From JBCCFX01 sp039029515 (GTDB lineage Bacteria; Planctomycetota; Phycisphaerae; Phycisphaerales; SM1A02), in contig JBCCFX010000039.1 of the NCBI GenBank assembly GCA_039029515.1, forward strand, positions 1 to 23,498: a stretch of DNA of 23,498 nucleotides, in the 5' to 3' direction. The notes under the pieces were generated by a model. That model searched no databases, was not told the DNA's origin, and saw only the letters and a program-made list of their open reading frames with translations. The position numbers and the translations under genes are program-made. Numbering within the stretch: position 1 is the first letter of the stretch; every line of letters starts with the position of its first letter. Shown here in pieces: positions 7,655 through 14,113 of the stretch.

Positions 7655-8104
7655 TTACGCCGCCGGAAGGGCGTTACGAATCAGTTCGGTCGACACGCGC
7701 AACGAGCTTCGCATAGCTTCGTTGCTGGCTTGTCGACCCTGATTGATGCTCACCGCGAGTGCATTCTCATCCGCGACGAGCAGCACGAAGATGCATCGAG
7801 CACTCAATCCATTCGCATGCACCGTGCCTCGCGCTGTCCGTTGCCGGAGCGCTCGAATCGCGACGTGTGCGGCTGCCTGCGCTGCATCGACATGACCCTG
7901 TGCGAGCTGCATCTCGATTGTGGACAGCGCTGTTGCCGTGATCGTGTCATGGTCATCGGTTACCCGCAACGCTGTGGCATCCAGTTCCTTGAGGCACGAG
8001 AGTGCCAGTTCATCCGGCGTAGGTATCACGCCAGCATGTGCAGGGCTTGCAGTCATCACCGTCAGAAGCGCCAGCGCGCACGTCAACCAAGTCCATCGCA
8101 TCAT
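7655..8104 (-). CDS. Secreted protein of unknown function, 149 aa
   Basis: A Sec signal peptide is clear (MMRWTW, hydrophobic core, SPAHA cut before GVIPT at about residue 24). The mature 125 residues are mostly helical and Ala-rich, with two cysteines, and no known domain is recognised. The start at 8104 is chosen because GAGGAG lies 6 nt upstream; the frame remains open for 21 more codons, but that extension is polar and would bury the signal peptide. It follows the SpoIIE-type phosphatase on the same strand after 149 nt, with a TGTCA/TGACA inverted repeat between them, so it may be transcribed separately. No role can be assigned. Confidence 0.65.
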   Translation of the reverse strand: MMRWTWLTCALALLTVMTASPAHAGVIPTPDELALSCLKELDATALRVTDDHDTITATALSTIEMQLAQGHVDAAQAAAHVAIRALRQRTARGTVHANGLSARCIFVLLVADENALAVSINQGRQASNEAMRSSLRVSTELIRNALPAA

Positions 8105-8157
8105 GATGGTCTCCTCTGGTTTTCTTGTAGTACGAGTGAGCCGGCTCGATGTGTCGG

Positions 8158-8173
8158 TGTCACACACATGACA
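8158..8173. repeat. Inverted repeat TGTCA-N6-TGACA upstream of the secreted protein
   Basis: TGTCA (8158-8162), six bases, TGACA (8169-8173), about 55 nt before the start codon at 8104. The size and symmetry would suit an operator for a dimeric regulator, but such a short repeat can arise by chance. No regulator gene is adjacent. Confidence 0.3.
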
Positions 8174-8202
8174 TCGACATCACTTGCAATACGACCGTCG
8201 CC

Positions 8203-8220
8203 GCCGGGATATCCCCGGGC
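8203..8220 (-). terminator. Possible weak terminator hairpin after the SpoIIE-type gene
   Basis: The palindrome GGGATATCCC (8206-8215) extends by two C-G pairs if one C is bulged. It lies about 35 nt downstream of the phosphatase stop. There is no T tract, so this is only a candidate. Confidence 0.25.
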
Positions 8221-8253
8221 GCGTTGAAAATGTGCGAGTGAATTAAGTGAACG

Positions 8254-9513
8254 TTACGCGGCCTGCGAAACAAGCTGTGGCGACTGCTGCGAGGACTCTT
8301 CGTTGATGCACATGCAGAGCATCGTCAGGTCATCAAGCTGATGCAGCGATCCGTTCTGATCGTCGAGCTTCTCGTTGATCGTTCGGATCATGTCCTGCGG
8401 CAAATCGATTTCCGCAAGGCGTTCGAACTCGGTTCGATATCGTTCGTTCGGGCGTTTGCGTTCGCGCAACGTTCGGGCGGTCTCATCCGGAAATGCTTGT
8501 TCGAAACCGTCCGAGTACATCACGACCTTCGTGCCGACATCGAACGTGCACTTTGATTCCTTGTATTCCTCGTTCTCGAAGACGCCGAGCAGACCGCCGT
8601 CTGAGATGAGCGAGCCAACCGTGCCATCGGGATGCAGGACCATCGGATGCGGATGGCCTGCGCCCGCAAAGGTGATCTCGCGCGTCCGGCAGTTGATTAG
8701 CGCGTATGCCGCGGTTGCGAAGCGGGTCGTTCCACCCTGGCGGCGAATCAACGCTTCGTTGAGCCGCGTCAGTACTTCGGAGGGAGGAACGATGCGATAG
8801 CCTTCATCGGTCACTTCCTTCAGCACCAGCGAACGCACGATGACCATGGTCATCAGTGCGGCGGGAACACCATGCCCGACGGCGTCCGCGAGGAACATGC
8901 CGATGTGATCTTCGTCGAGTCGCGAGATGTCGTAGATATCGCCGGAGACGTAATTCGTCGGACGCCAGAGTGCGCCGAACGTCACGCCGGCCAGACTCGG
9001 AATTTCTCGCGGAAGGAATTCGCGCTGGACCGTGGATGCGAGTTGAAGCTCTTCGTGGATCTGTGCGATCTGACCCTCGAGGCCACCGTGGAAACGCTGT
9101 GAGATCGAGAGTTCCTGGCGCAACGACCGGATCTCGCGTTCGCGATGCAGCATGCCCATCAATGATGATGCGAGTCCAAGGTCATCGGTGGAGGACGGCA
9201 GCACGAGCGCTTTGACGAATTCAAAGATGTTGCCCGGTGCGGGCATCTGATCCAGCACCGCAACCACGGGGACACCGGCTTCATCGAGCGTCGTCAGGTA
9301 TGCAAGCGTCGTGTTGGCGTGGCATTCGCCGGGACCGACAATCACGACGATGTGAACGTCGTCGGTGCCGTTGGCGATCAGTTCATGCATCAAGGCGGCT
9401 TCGATGGAAACCGGCTGGCTTGAAGGCCACGCGTGGCGAAGTCGACGTGCGATGCGTTCAGCGCGGCTCGCCTCGCATTCGATCGCGGTCACAATGATCT
9501 TCCAGCCGGGCAT
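8254..9513 (-). CDS. RsbU/SpoIIE-type PP2C serine phosphatase with receiver-like N-terminus
   Basis: 419 aa. Residues 1-110 look like an alpha/beta receiver-type fold (KIIVTAIE, HIVVIVGPG, VPVVAVLDQ) but lack the acidic pair and phospho-acceptor Asp expected of a true response regulator. A helical linker with heptad character follows at 120-165 (REREIRSLRQEL, LEGQIAQIHEELQLAS). The SpoIIE domain occupies 175-405: YVSGDIYD (Asp192), MFLADAVGHGVPAAL (Asp210), GAGHPHP, MYSDGFEQAF (Asp335) and DDLTM (394-395), which are the metal-binding acids of PP2C phosphatases. The family dephosphorylates anti-sigma-factor antagonists. No STAS or anti-sigma gene is nearby, so the target is unknown. It follows the DUF192 gene by 63 nt, probably in one operon with gluQ. 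Confidence 0.9.
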   Translation of the reverse strand: MPGWKIIVTAIECEASRAERIARRLRHAWPSSQPVSIEAALMHELIANGTDDVHIVVIVGPGECHANTTLAYLTTLDEAGVPVVAVLDQMPAPGNIFEFVKALVLPSSTDDLGLASSLMGMLHREREIRSLRQELSISQRFHGGLEGQIAQIHEELQLASTVQREFLPREIPSLAGVTFGALWRPTNYVSGDIYDISRLDEDHIGMFLADAVGHGVPAALMTMVIVRSLVLKEVTDEGYRIVPPSEVLTRLNEALIRRQGGTTRFATAAYALINCRTREITFAGAGHPHPMVLHPDGTVGSLISDGGLLGVFENEEYKESKCTFDVGTKVVMYSDGFEQAFPDETARTLRERKRPNERYRTEFERLAEIDLPQDMIRTINEKLDDQNGSLHQLDDLTMLCMCINEESSQQSPQLVSQAA

Positions 9514-9576
9514 GCGTAAAGCGACCTCCCCTGTGGCGATCAGCAGACACGGTGATCACCTGACAGGGTCATCGAC

Positions 9577-10071
9577 TCAGCGAGCCAACATCTTGAGGTC
9601 AGTGAAGTTCAGGTCGATTCGGTCGTTCACCTGTACGCCCAGACGGCTTATCGACCCTACTTCGAGCTCGATGGCGTATTGCGCTGGTCCGAAACTGCGA
9701 TACGGCGTCAGACGTGATTCGTACGCGAATTCCGTCTCATCCGGTCCGCGCGGTTCCTCTGCGGGCATCGAATGGACAGCCAGCACGCGGCCGGTAGGTC
9801 CGAGAAAGATCAGGTCGATCGCGATGACGCAATCCTTCATCCAGAACGATCGTTCCGCGGCATCGGGAAAAACGAACATCATCCCGCCACCCTCGGGAAT
9901 CTCGGTTCGACCACCGAGCCCGCGTTCGCGGCCGGCATCATCGGTGACGAGTTCCAGCGAGAAGGTCTCGCCGGCAATCCTGACCTCTTCGTGGGTCCGT
10001 TCACCCGACCCTTCGCACCCAACCATGGTCGAGACGAGGATCAGCAGGACAAACGCCTTCACATGCAGCAT
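9577..10071 (-). CDS. DUF192 family lipoprotein
   Basis: 164 aa. The signal peptide MLHVKAFVLLILVSTMVGC ends in a lipobox with Cys19. The DUF192 core follows: RERGLGGRTEIPEGGGMMFVF, a FWMKDCVIAIDLIF strand and a C-terminal barrel edge (AIELEVGSISRLGVQVND). DUF192 proteins are small exported barrels of unknown biochemical role. The ATG at 10071 overlaps the gluQ stop by one base (TGATG), a typical coupling arrangement and a better signal-peptide start; an upstream ATG at 10089 adds six residues and overlaps gluQ by 19 nt. Confidence 0.85.
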   Translation of the reverse strand: MLHVKAFVLLILVSTMVGCEGSGERTHEEVRIAGETFSLELVTDDAGRERGLGGRTEIPEGGGMMFVFPDAAERSFWMKDCVIAIDLIFLGPTGRVLAVHSMPAEEPRGPDETEFAYESRLTPYRSFGPAQYAIELEVGSISRLGVQVNDRIDLNFTDLKMLAR

Positions 10072-11009
10072 CAGATGTCGCGCAGCCATTGATCGTCCTC
10101 CGCAGTGAATCGTACCGGCGAGCGGGACATGCGTTGGATGTCGAAGCGTTCGCCAAACTCTTCAATCGACATCGGTGCGCGTTCTTCCATCACGCCTGAC
10201 CACCAGGCGCACAGACCAATGATACGGTCCGCGGGGATGCCGAGATCTCGGTACAGGCTGACGCGCGTGTCGCCGTGACGTTTGGCCAGCCGATGACCAT
10301 CGTCCCCCAGAACGAGTGGCACGTGCCACCAACGAGGCGGCGTGAGATTGAGCGCGCGGTACAGCAGGGTCTGTCGCGCCGCTGAGCCCAGCAGATCATC
10401 GCCGCGGACGACATCGGTCACGCCCTGGCGCGCATCATCGACGACGACCGCGAGTTGATACGCCGGCGTGTGGCGCTTCGTCCATACGACGAAGTCGCCA
10501 ACTGTTGATGCGAGGTCATGGATCGATGTGCCGTGCACCATGTCGTCAATCGTCACCGGGTCCGATTCGACGATGAACCGAAGATGCTCATCGCCATCCA
10601 CGAACGTTCGATGTGGCGCATCGTCGGGTCGGAGTGATGGGGGAAAGACGACCTCATGGTCGTCTGCATGCGGTGCGGATGCGGCAGCGCGAACCTCGGA
10701 TCGTGTGAGGGCGCTGGCATACGTATGACCACCGGCGGCCAGCGTGCGCATGGCATCACGATAGGGTTCAAGGTCGATTGATTGGTAGAGCGGCTCGCCG
10801 TCATACGTCATGCCGAGCCAGGCGAGGATGTCGATTCCGGCACGAGCACTGTCGACTTTGATGCGCGGACCGTCCAGATCTTCGACGCGGAGTGGCAGTG
10901 CCCAGCCGCGCTGTTTCGCGAGTGCCCAATTCATCAGAAACGTGCGAGCGTTGCCGAGGTGCAGGGCTCCAGTGGGGCTGGGAGCCAGTCGTGACGTGCA
11001 TTTGGTCAT
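10071..11009 (-). CDS. gluQ: Glutamyl-Q tRNA(Asp) synthetase (GluQ-RS)
   Basis: 312 aa, a truncated glutamyl-tRNA-synthetase-like protein with the class I catalytic domain only and no anticodon-binding domain, as in the YadB/GluQ family. It has SRLAPSPTGALHLGN (HIGH motif as HLGN, 17-20), LRVEDLD, VVRGDDLLGSAARQ and the KMSKS equivalent RLAKR (240-244). The enzyme attaches glutamate to the queuosine of tRNA(Asp). The usual zinc-binding cysteines of GluQ after the catalytic first half are absent: the segment reads TYASALTRSEV and the following loop has no Cys. It is divergent from the pterin dehydratase gene and heads the DUF192-phosphatase group. The ATG follows a TATACT box by 13 nt and has no Shine-Dalgarno site. 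Confidence 0.88.
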   Translation of the reverse strand: MTKCTSRLAPSPTGALHLGNARTFLMNWALAKQRGWALPLRVEDLDGPRIKVDSARAGIDILAWLGMTYDGEPLYQSIDLEPYRDAMRTLAAGGHTYASALTRSEVRAAASAPHADDHEVVFPPSLRPDDAPHRTFVDGDEHLRFIVESDPVTIDDMVHGTSIHDLASTVGDFVVWTKRHTPAYQLAVVVDDARQGVTDVVRGDDLLGSAARQTLLYRALNLTPPRWWHVPLVLGDDGHRLAKRHGDTRVSLYRDLGIPADRIIGLCAWWSGVMEERAPMSIEEFGERFDIQRMSRSPVRFTAEDDQWLRDI

Positions 11010-11030
11010 GGTCGTGCGGGCGAGTATAGT
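11002..11030 (+). promoter_or_regulatory. Promoter of the pterin dehydratase gene
   Basis: TTGGTC (11002-11007), a 17 nt spacer and TATAGT (11025-11030). The leader would be about 40 nt. The -10 box overlaps the opposite-strand TATACT of gluQ in the 8-mer AGTATAGT. Confidence 0.5.
11023..11028 (-). promoter_or_regulatory. -10 box TATACT of gluQ, very short leader
   Basis: TATACT on the minus strand ends 13 nt before the gluQ ATG, giving a leader of only about 6 nt, with no Shine-Dalgarno site. It shares four bases with the divergent TATAGT box. Confidence 0.5.
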
Positions 11031-11077
11031 GCGCGGGTCGGCTCACAACGGGTCCGACGTCATCGGAGCGCGTACTC

Positions 11078-11365
11078 ATGGACAAATTGTCACAGGATGC
11101 CATCGACGAACGGCTGGCGCAACTGCCGGACTGGTCACAGGTCGGCGATTCGTTGCAGCGAACGTTCGGGTTCGATGACTTCGTCCAGTCGCGCGACTTC
11201 TTCGTGCGTGTCGCAGGCATCGCCGAGGAACGGCAGCATCACCCGGACTGCCTCATCCGGTACAACAAGGTGACCATCACGATGTCGACGCACGACGCCG
11301 GCGGCATCACGCCCAAGGACTTTGAACTCGCCTCGTTGATCGACCAGATTGTTGTGAACGCGTGA
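11078..11365 (+). CDS. Pterin-4a-carbinolamine dehydratase
   Basis: 95 aa, full length for the family. The signature is present: EERQHHPD (Glu50/51, His54-His55-Pro56), RYNKVTI and STHDAGGIT with His72; the three histidines form the active site. The enzyme dehydrates 4a-hydroxytetrahydropterin to recycle the cofactor of aromatic amino acid hydroxylases. Many bacteria carry it without an obvious hydroxylase, so another role is possible, and no hydroxylase gene is in this window. The gene stands alone on the plus strand, between divergent gluQ and convergent mcsB, with only 7 nt separating its stop from that of mcsB. Confidence 0.92.
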   Translation: MDKLSQDAIDERLAQLPDWSQVGDSLQRTFGFDDFVQSRDFFVRVAGIAEERQHHPDCLIRYNKVTITMSTHDAGGITPKDFELASLIDQIVVNA

Positions 11366-11372
11366 GCCTGGC

Positions 11373-12416
11373 TCAGTGCTCACCCAGCGCGTGACGGACC
11401 AGGTTCGCGCGAGCCTCCCGCAACTCATCGTCCGCCAGTTCCGTGTCTGTCAGCAGACGGAGATGGGCCGGCTGGACCTGCAGGAACAACTGGTTGACGA
11501 CACCCTGATCGATGCCATCCAGTCGCTCGAGGCACACGCCAAGTCGAACCCGACTCAGCAGTTTCATGGCCTCTTCGACGCCCAGCAGGCGGGCGGAGCG
11601 CAGAATGCCGAGAGCGCGATGAGCGCGATCATCAAGCAGTACGCCGTTGCGTCGGCAGAGCATCTGTCGCGACTGACGTTCGTACTCGATGATCTGAGGA
11701 ATGATCGCATCACGAAAGTGCTGTCGAAGATCAGCCTCAGTGCGCCCGAGCGTGACTTGATTCGAGATCTGATAGAAGTCGCCGGCGGATTCCGAGCCTT
11801 CGCCGTAATACCCGCGTACCGCAAGGTGCAATTCTTTGGCCGCGCGTCGAACGCGTTCAATCTCGCCGGTGATCTTGAGCGCCGGGAGGTGCATCATCAC
11901 GCTCAGGCGGATGCCGGTGCCGACGTTGGTCGGGCACGCGGTGAGATATCCCCAGCGCGATGAGAACGCGTAGTCGATGTGACTTTCAATGAGGTCATCG
12001 ATCTGGTTGATGCGATCGAAAACCGGTTCAATCTGCAATCCCGGGCCGAGAGCCTGCATGCGCAGATGATCTTCCTCGTTGACCATGATGCTCAGGCGTT
12101 CATGATCGAGGATGGCCGCCGCGCGGTTTTCGACGTTCTCCGCGAGATTCTTAGAGATCAGGTGACGCTCAACCAGTAGTTGACGTTCCTGTTCGGTGGT
12201 CTGTTCGAGATCAATCCAGATGAGATCGTCGGACAGATTCGCGTTCACCACGATCTGCCGCGCGAGGTTGAGGATCTCATGGCATTGGGCGGTTGATGTG
12301 CGCGAGACGAAAGGAAAGCCGGCGATGTTGCGCGCCAATCGAACGCGCGACGACAACACCACATCACCGTGAGGTGCGTTGGCATCCGTCCATGGGCCGT
12401 CGGGATTCAATCTCAT
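11373..12416 (-). CDS. mcsB: Protein arginine kinase McsB
   Basis: 347 aa, a phosphagen-kinase-like fold of bacterial length. Motifs: SSRVRLARN (22-30), MVNEEDHLRM with the catalytic NEEDH at 113-117, LTACPTNVGTG with Cys161, YGEGSESAG (Glu206 and Glu209 in the region of the second catalytic glutamate) and FYQISNQVTLG. McsB phosphorylates arginines on damaged proteins so that ClpCP degrades them. The C-terminal tail reads ELADDELREARANLVR; aligned from memory with Bacillus McsB, the arginine-phosphate pocket motif RDxxRA becomes LREARA (332-337), so the first two residues are changed. It lies 29 nt after mcsA on the same strand. No clpC or ctsR is adjacent. Confidence 0.93.
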   Translation of the reverse strand: MRLNPDGPWTDANAPHGDVVLSSRVRLARNIAGFPFVSRTSTAQCHEILNLARQIVVNANLSDDLIWIDLEQTTEQERQLLVERHLISKNLAENVENRAAAILDHERLSIMVNEEDHLRMQALGPGLQIEPVFDRINQIDDLIESHIDYAFSSRWGYLTACPTNVGTGIRLSVMMHLPALKITGEIERVRRAAKELHLAVRGYYGEGSESAGDFYQISNQVTLGRTEADLRQHFRDAIIPQIIEYERQSRQMLCRRNGVLLDDRAHRALGILRSARLLGVEEAMKLLSRVRLGVCLERLDGIDQGVVNQLFLQVQPAHLRLLTDTELADDELREARANLVRHALGEH

Positions 12417-12445
12417 AGCAATGGCTCGTCCCGATCGTGCGCGGA

Positions 12446-12976
12446 TCAGGTTTCCGTCGGTTCGTTCGCGGGCGTCGGCGGGAACGAGACTTCAAGCGTG
12501 CGCAGCTTGTCGCGTAATGCCGCGGCGCGTTCGTACTGTTCGGCCGCGACCGCGTCATCCAGTTCCTTGATCAACTGGCGGATCTGATGCTGGCGATCGA
12601 TCGATACGCCGGCACGCTGTGGCGCTTTGCCGACATGATGCGTCCCGGCATTCTGCGAGCGTTCGATGATCGGCGTGAGTTCCTTCTCGAACGTCTCATA
12701 GCAATCAGCACAACCGAGCATGCTGCCGTGACGGAAATCGGCGAACGTCATGTCGCACGTCGGACACGACTTCTTCGTGGCGCGTTTGCCCGGAGCGCTC
12801 TTGGAAATCACGAACTGGTTCAGGACCTGCTGGATCTTCTGCGGCGATGACTGCCCGGGCAGGACAATGCCCGCTTCCCGAGCATGCTCTTCACAGAGAT
12901 GCACCTGCTTGGTGACACCGTTCTTCACGGTTGTTTCGTGTACCACCGCCGGGTTGTCGCAGTAATCACAGCGCAT
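12446..12976 (-). CDS. mcsA: McsA, zinc-finger and UVR-motif activator of McsB
   Basis: 176 aa. The N-terminus carries a first zinc site CDYC (3-6) with CEEH (28-31). A second is formed by CPTC (71-74) and CADC (89-92). A UVR/UvrB-UvrC helix pair is at about 133-163 (IRQLIKELDDAVAAEQYERA). This order is that of McsA, the partner that activates the McsB arginine kinase and the Clp protease adaptor system. It is directly upstream of mcsB, as in Firmicutes. The ATG at 12976 has no Shine-Dalgarno site and follows a TACACT box by 16 nt. The last ten residues are Pro/Thr/Glu-rich and not conserved. Confidence 0.92.
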   Translation of the reverse strand: MRCDYCDNPAVVHETTVKNGVTKQVHLCEEHAREAGIVLPGQSSPQKIQQVLNQFVISKSAPGKRATKKSCPTCDMTFADFRHGSMLGCADCYETFEKELTPIIERSQNAGTHHVGKAPQRAGVSIDRQHQIRQLIKELDDAVAAEQYERAAALRDKLRTLEVSFPPTPANEPTET

Positions 12977-12992
12977 ACAGGTTACGTGTTCT

Positions 12993-12998
12993 AGTGTA
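12993..12998 (-). promoter_or_regulatory. -10 box TACACT of mcsAB, short leader
   Basis: TACACT on the minus strand ends 16 nt before the mcsA ATG; the leader would be about 10 nt and has no Shine-Dalgarno site. A weak -35-like TCGCCG is 17 nt upstream. No CtsR-like direct repeat is seen. Confidence 0.4.
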
Positions 12999-13064
12999 GC
13001 CAGCCGCGTGTCTGACGGCGATGACTTTCTTGATCAGTCGCATCACGCATTCGTCGAAGGCGAT

Positions 13065-13907
13065 TCATTGACCGGACCGTGCTTCTATCGGACCAATCGC
13101 CGCCCTGATTGCGGCCGCCTGCTCGAGGAGAGCGGGCATTTTCGAGAGTGGCTGCACCGTGCTGCCATCGGACAAGGCATTCGGCGGATCGGGATGACAC
13201 TCGATGAACAGGGCATCAACGCCCGCAGCGACGGCAGCCCGCATCAGCAGATCGGCCCGATCTGGGCGACCAGCGGTCTGTTCAGCGCCAGCCCCGGGAA
13301 GCTGCGTGGAATGGGTGACATCAAAGCACACGGGGCGATGCATGGCCATCATGTCGCCGAGCCCGATGAAATCGTTGACGAGCCGGTGATAGCCGAAAAA
13401 TGTGCCGCGTTCAGTCAGCATGATGCCTGATGCATCGCTTTCCCGGAGTTTCGCGATGACGTGTCGCATCTCCTCAGGTGAGAGGAACTGGCCCTTCTTG
13501 ACGCTGACTGGACATCCCGTCTCAGCACACGCTCGGAGCAGATCAGTCTGCCGGCAGAGGAACGCAGGCACCTGAAGCAGGTCGGCGACTTCAGCGGCGG
13601 GGGCCGCTTGCGCTGGTTCGTGAATGTCCGTGCAGATCGGGCGGTCAAACGCTGATTTCCAACGGGCGAGCTCCTGGAGGCCATCGGTCAGTCCAGGACC
13701 CCGAGGCGACCGGATGCTCGATCGGTTCGCCTTGTCGAAGCTCGCCTTCAGAATCAGCGGAAGGCCGAGCCGATCGCACGTATCGATCAGCGTCGACGCG
13801 ATTTCATCGTGAATAGCGGCCGATTCGAGCACGCAAGGGCCCGCGACGATCGCGAGCGGCTGGTTCGGGCCGATGGAAATGGGGCCGATCTGGATCGAAG
13901 TGGACAT
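13065..13907 (-). CDS. kdsA: 3-deoxy-D-manno-octulosonate 8-phosphate synthase (KdsA)
   Basis: 280 aa, full length. Motifs of the Kdo8P synthase barrel run in order: AIVAGPCVLES, LILKASFDKANRSS, PRGPGL, DIHEPAQA, LQVPAFLCRQTDLL, VSVKKGQFLSPEEM, TERGTFFGYHRLVNDF, FDVTHSTQLPGAG and FIECHPDP. It condenses phosphoenolpyruvate with arabinose 5-phosphate on the way to Kdo, the inner sugar of lipopolysaccharide. Cys25 in AGPC is the metal ligand that marks the metal-dependent class (E. coli has Asn there). The gene stands alone with its own -10 box 8 nt before the ATG. It implies a Kdo-bearing outer membrane in this organism. Confidence 0.95.
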   Translation of the reverse strand: MSTSIQIGPISIGPNQPLAIVAGPCVLESAAIHDEIASTLIDTCDRLGLPLILKASFDKANRSSIRSPRGPGLTDGLQELARWKSAFDRPICTDIHEPAQAAPAAEVADLLQVPAFLCRQTDLLRACAETGCPVSVKKGQFLSPEEMRHVIAKLRESDASGIMLTERGTFFGYHRLVNDFIGLGDMMAMHRPVCFDVTHSTQLPGAGAEQTAGRPDRADLLMRAAVAAGVDALFIECHPDPPNALSDGSTVQPLSKMPALLEQAAAIRAAIGPIEARSGQ

Positions 13908-13915
13908 AGACGCCT

Positions 13916-13921
13916 AGGGTA
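13916..13921 (-). promoter_or_regulatory. -10 box TACCCT of kdsA, near-leaderless
   Basis: TACCCT on the minus strand ends 8 nt before the kdsA ATG, so the mRNA would start within one or two bases of the start codon. There is no Shine-Dalgarno site. Confidence 0.4.
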
Positions 13922-14053
13922 CATCGGGACCCGATTCCGCGTCACGACCGGAAACATCCGCCTTCGGGTGGCCTTCACACCGAACGTTTGACGCCTTCTG
14001 AGCCGATATAGGCGGTGGACGTGGAATCCCTGCATCAGATCGCGGAATTCGCC

Positions 14054-14094
14054 GAATGACCAAGTGCATGGTATGCAATACCTTGCGGTCATTC
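14054..14094 (+). repeat. Two-tier inverted repeat in the DUF1444 leader
   Basis: Outer arms GAATGACC (14054-14061) and GGTCATTC (14087-14094) pair perfectly over 8 bp. Inside them GGTAT (14070-14074) and ATACC (14078-14082) pair over 5 bp with a GCA loop. The element ends 3 nt before the AGGAG ribosome site of the DUF1444 gene. It could be an operator for a dimeric repressor or an mRNA structure that affects initiation; no T tract follows, so it is not a normal terminator. Confidence 0.6.
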
Positions 14095-14113
14095 AGCAGG
14101 AGCAGATCGGCCT

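Noticed and set aside
13988..14012. TTGACG and TATAGG as a promoter for the DUF1444 gene
   Set aside because: The spacer is only 13 nt, too short for a sigma-70-type promoter, and no alternative pairing was found.
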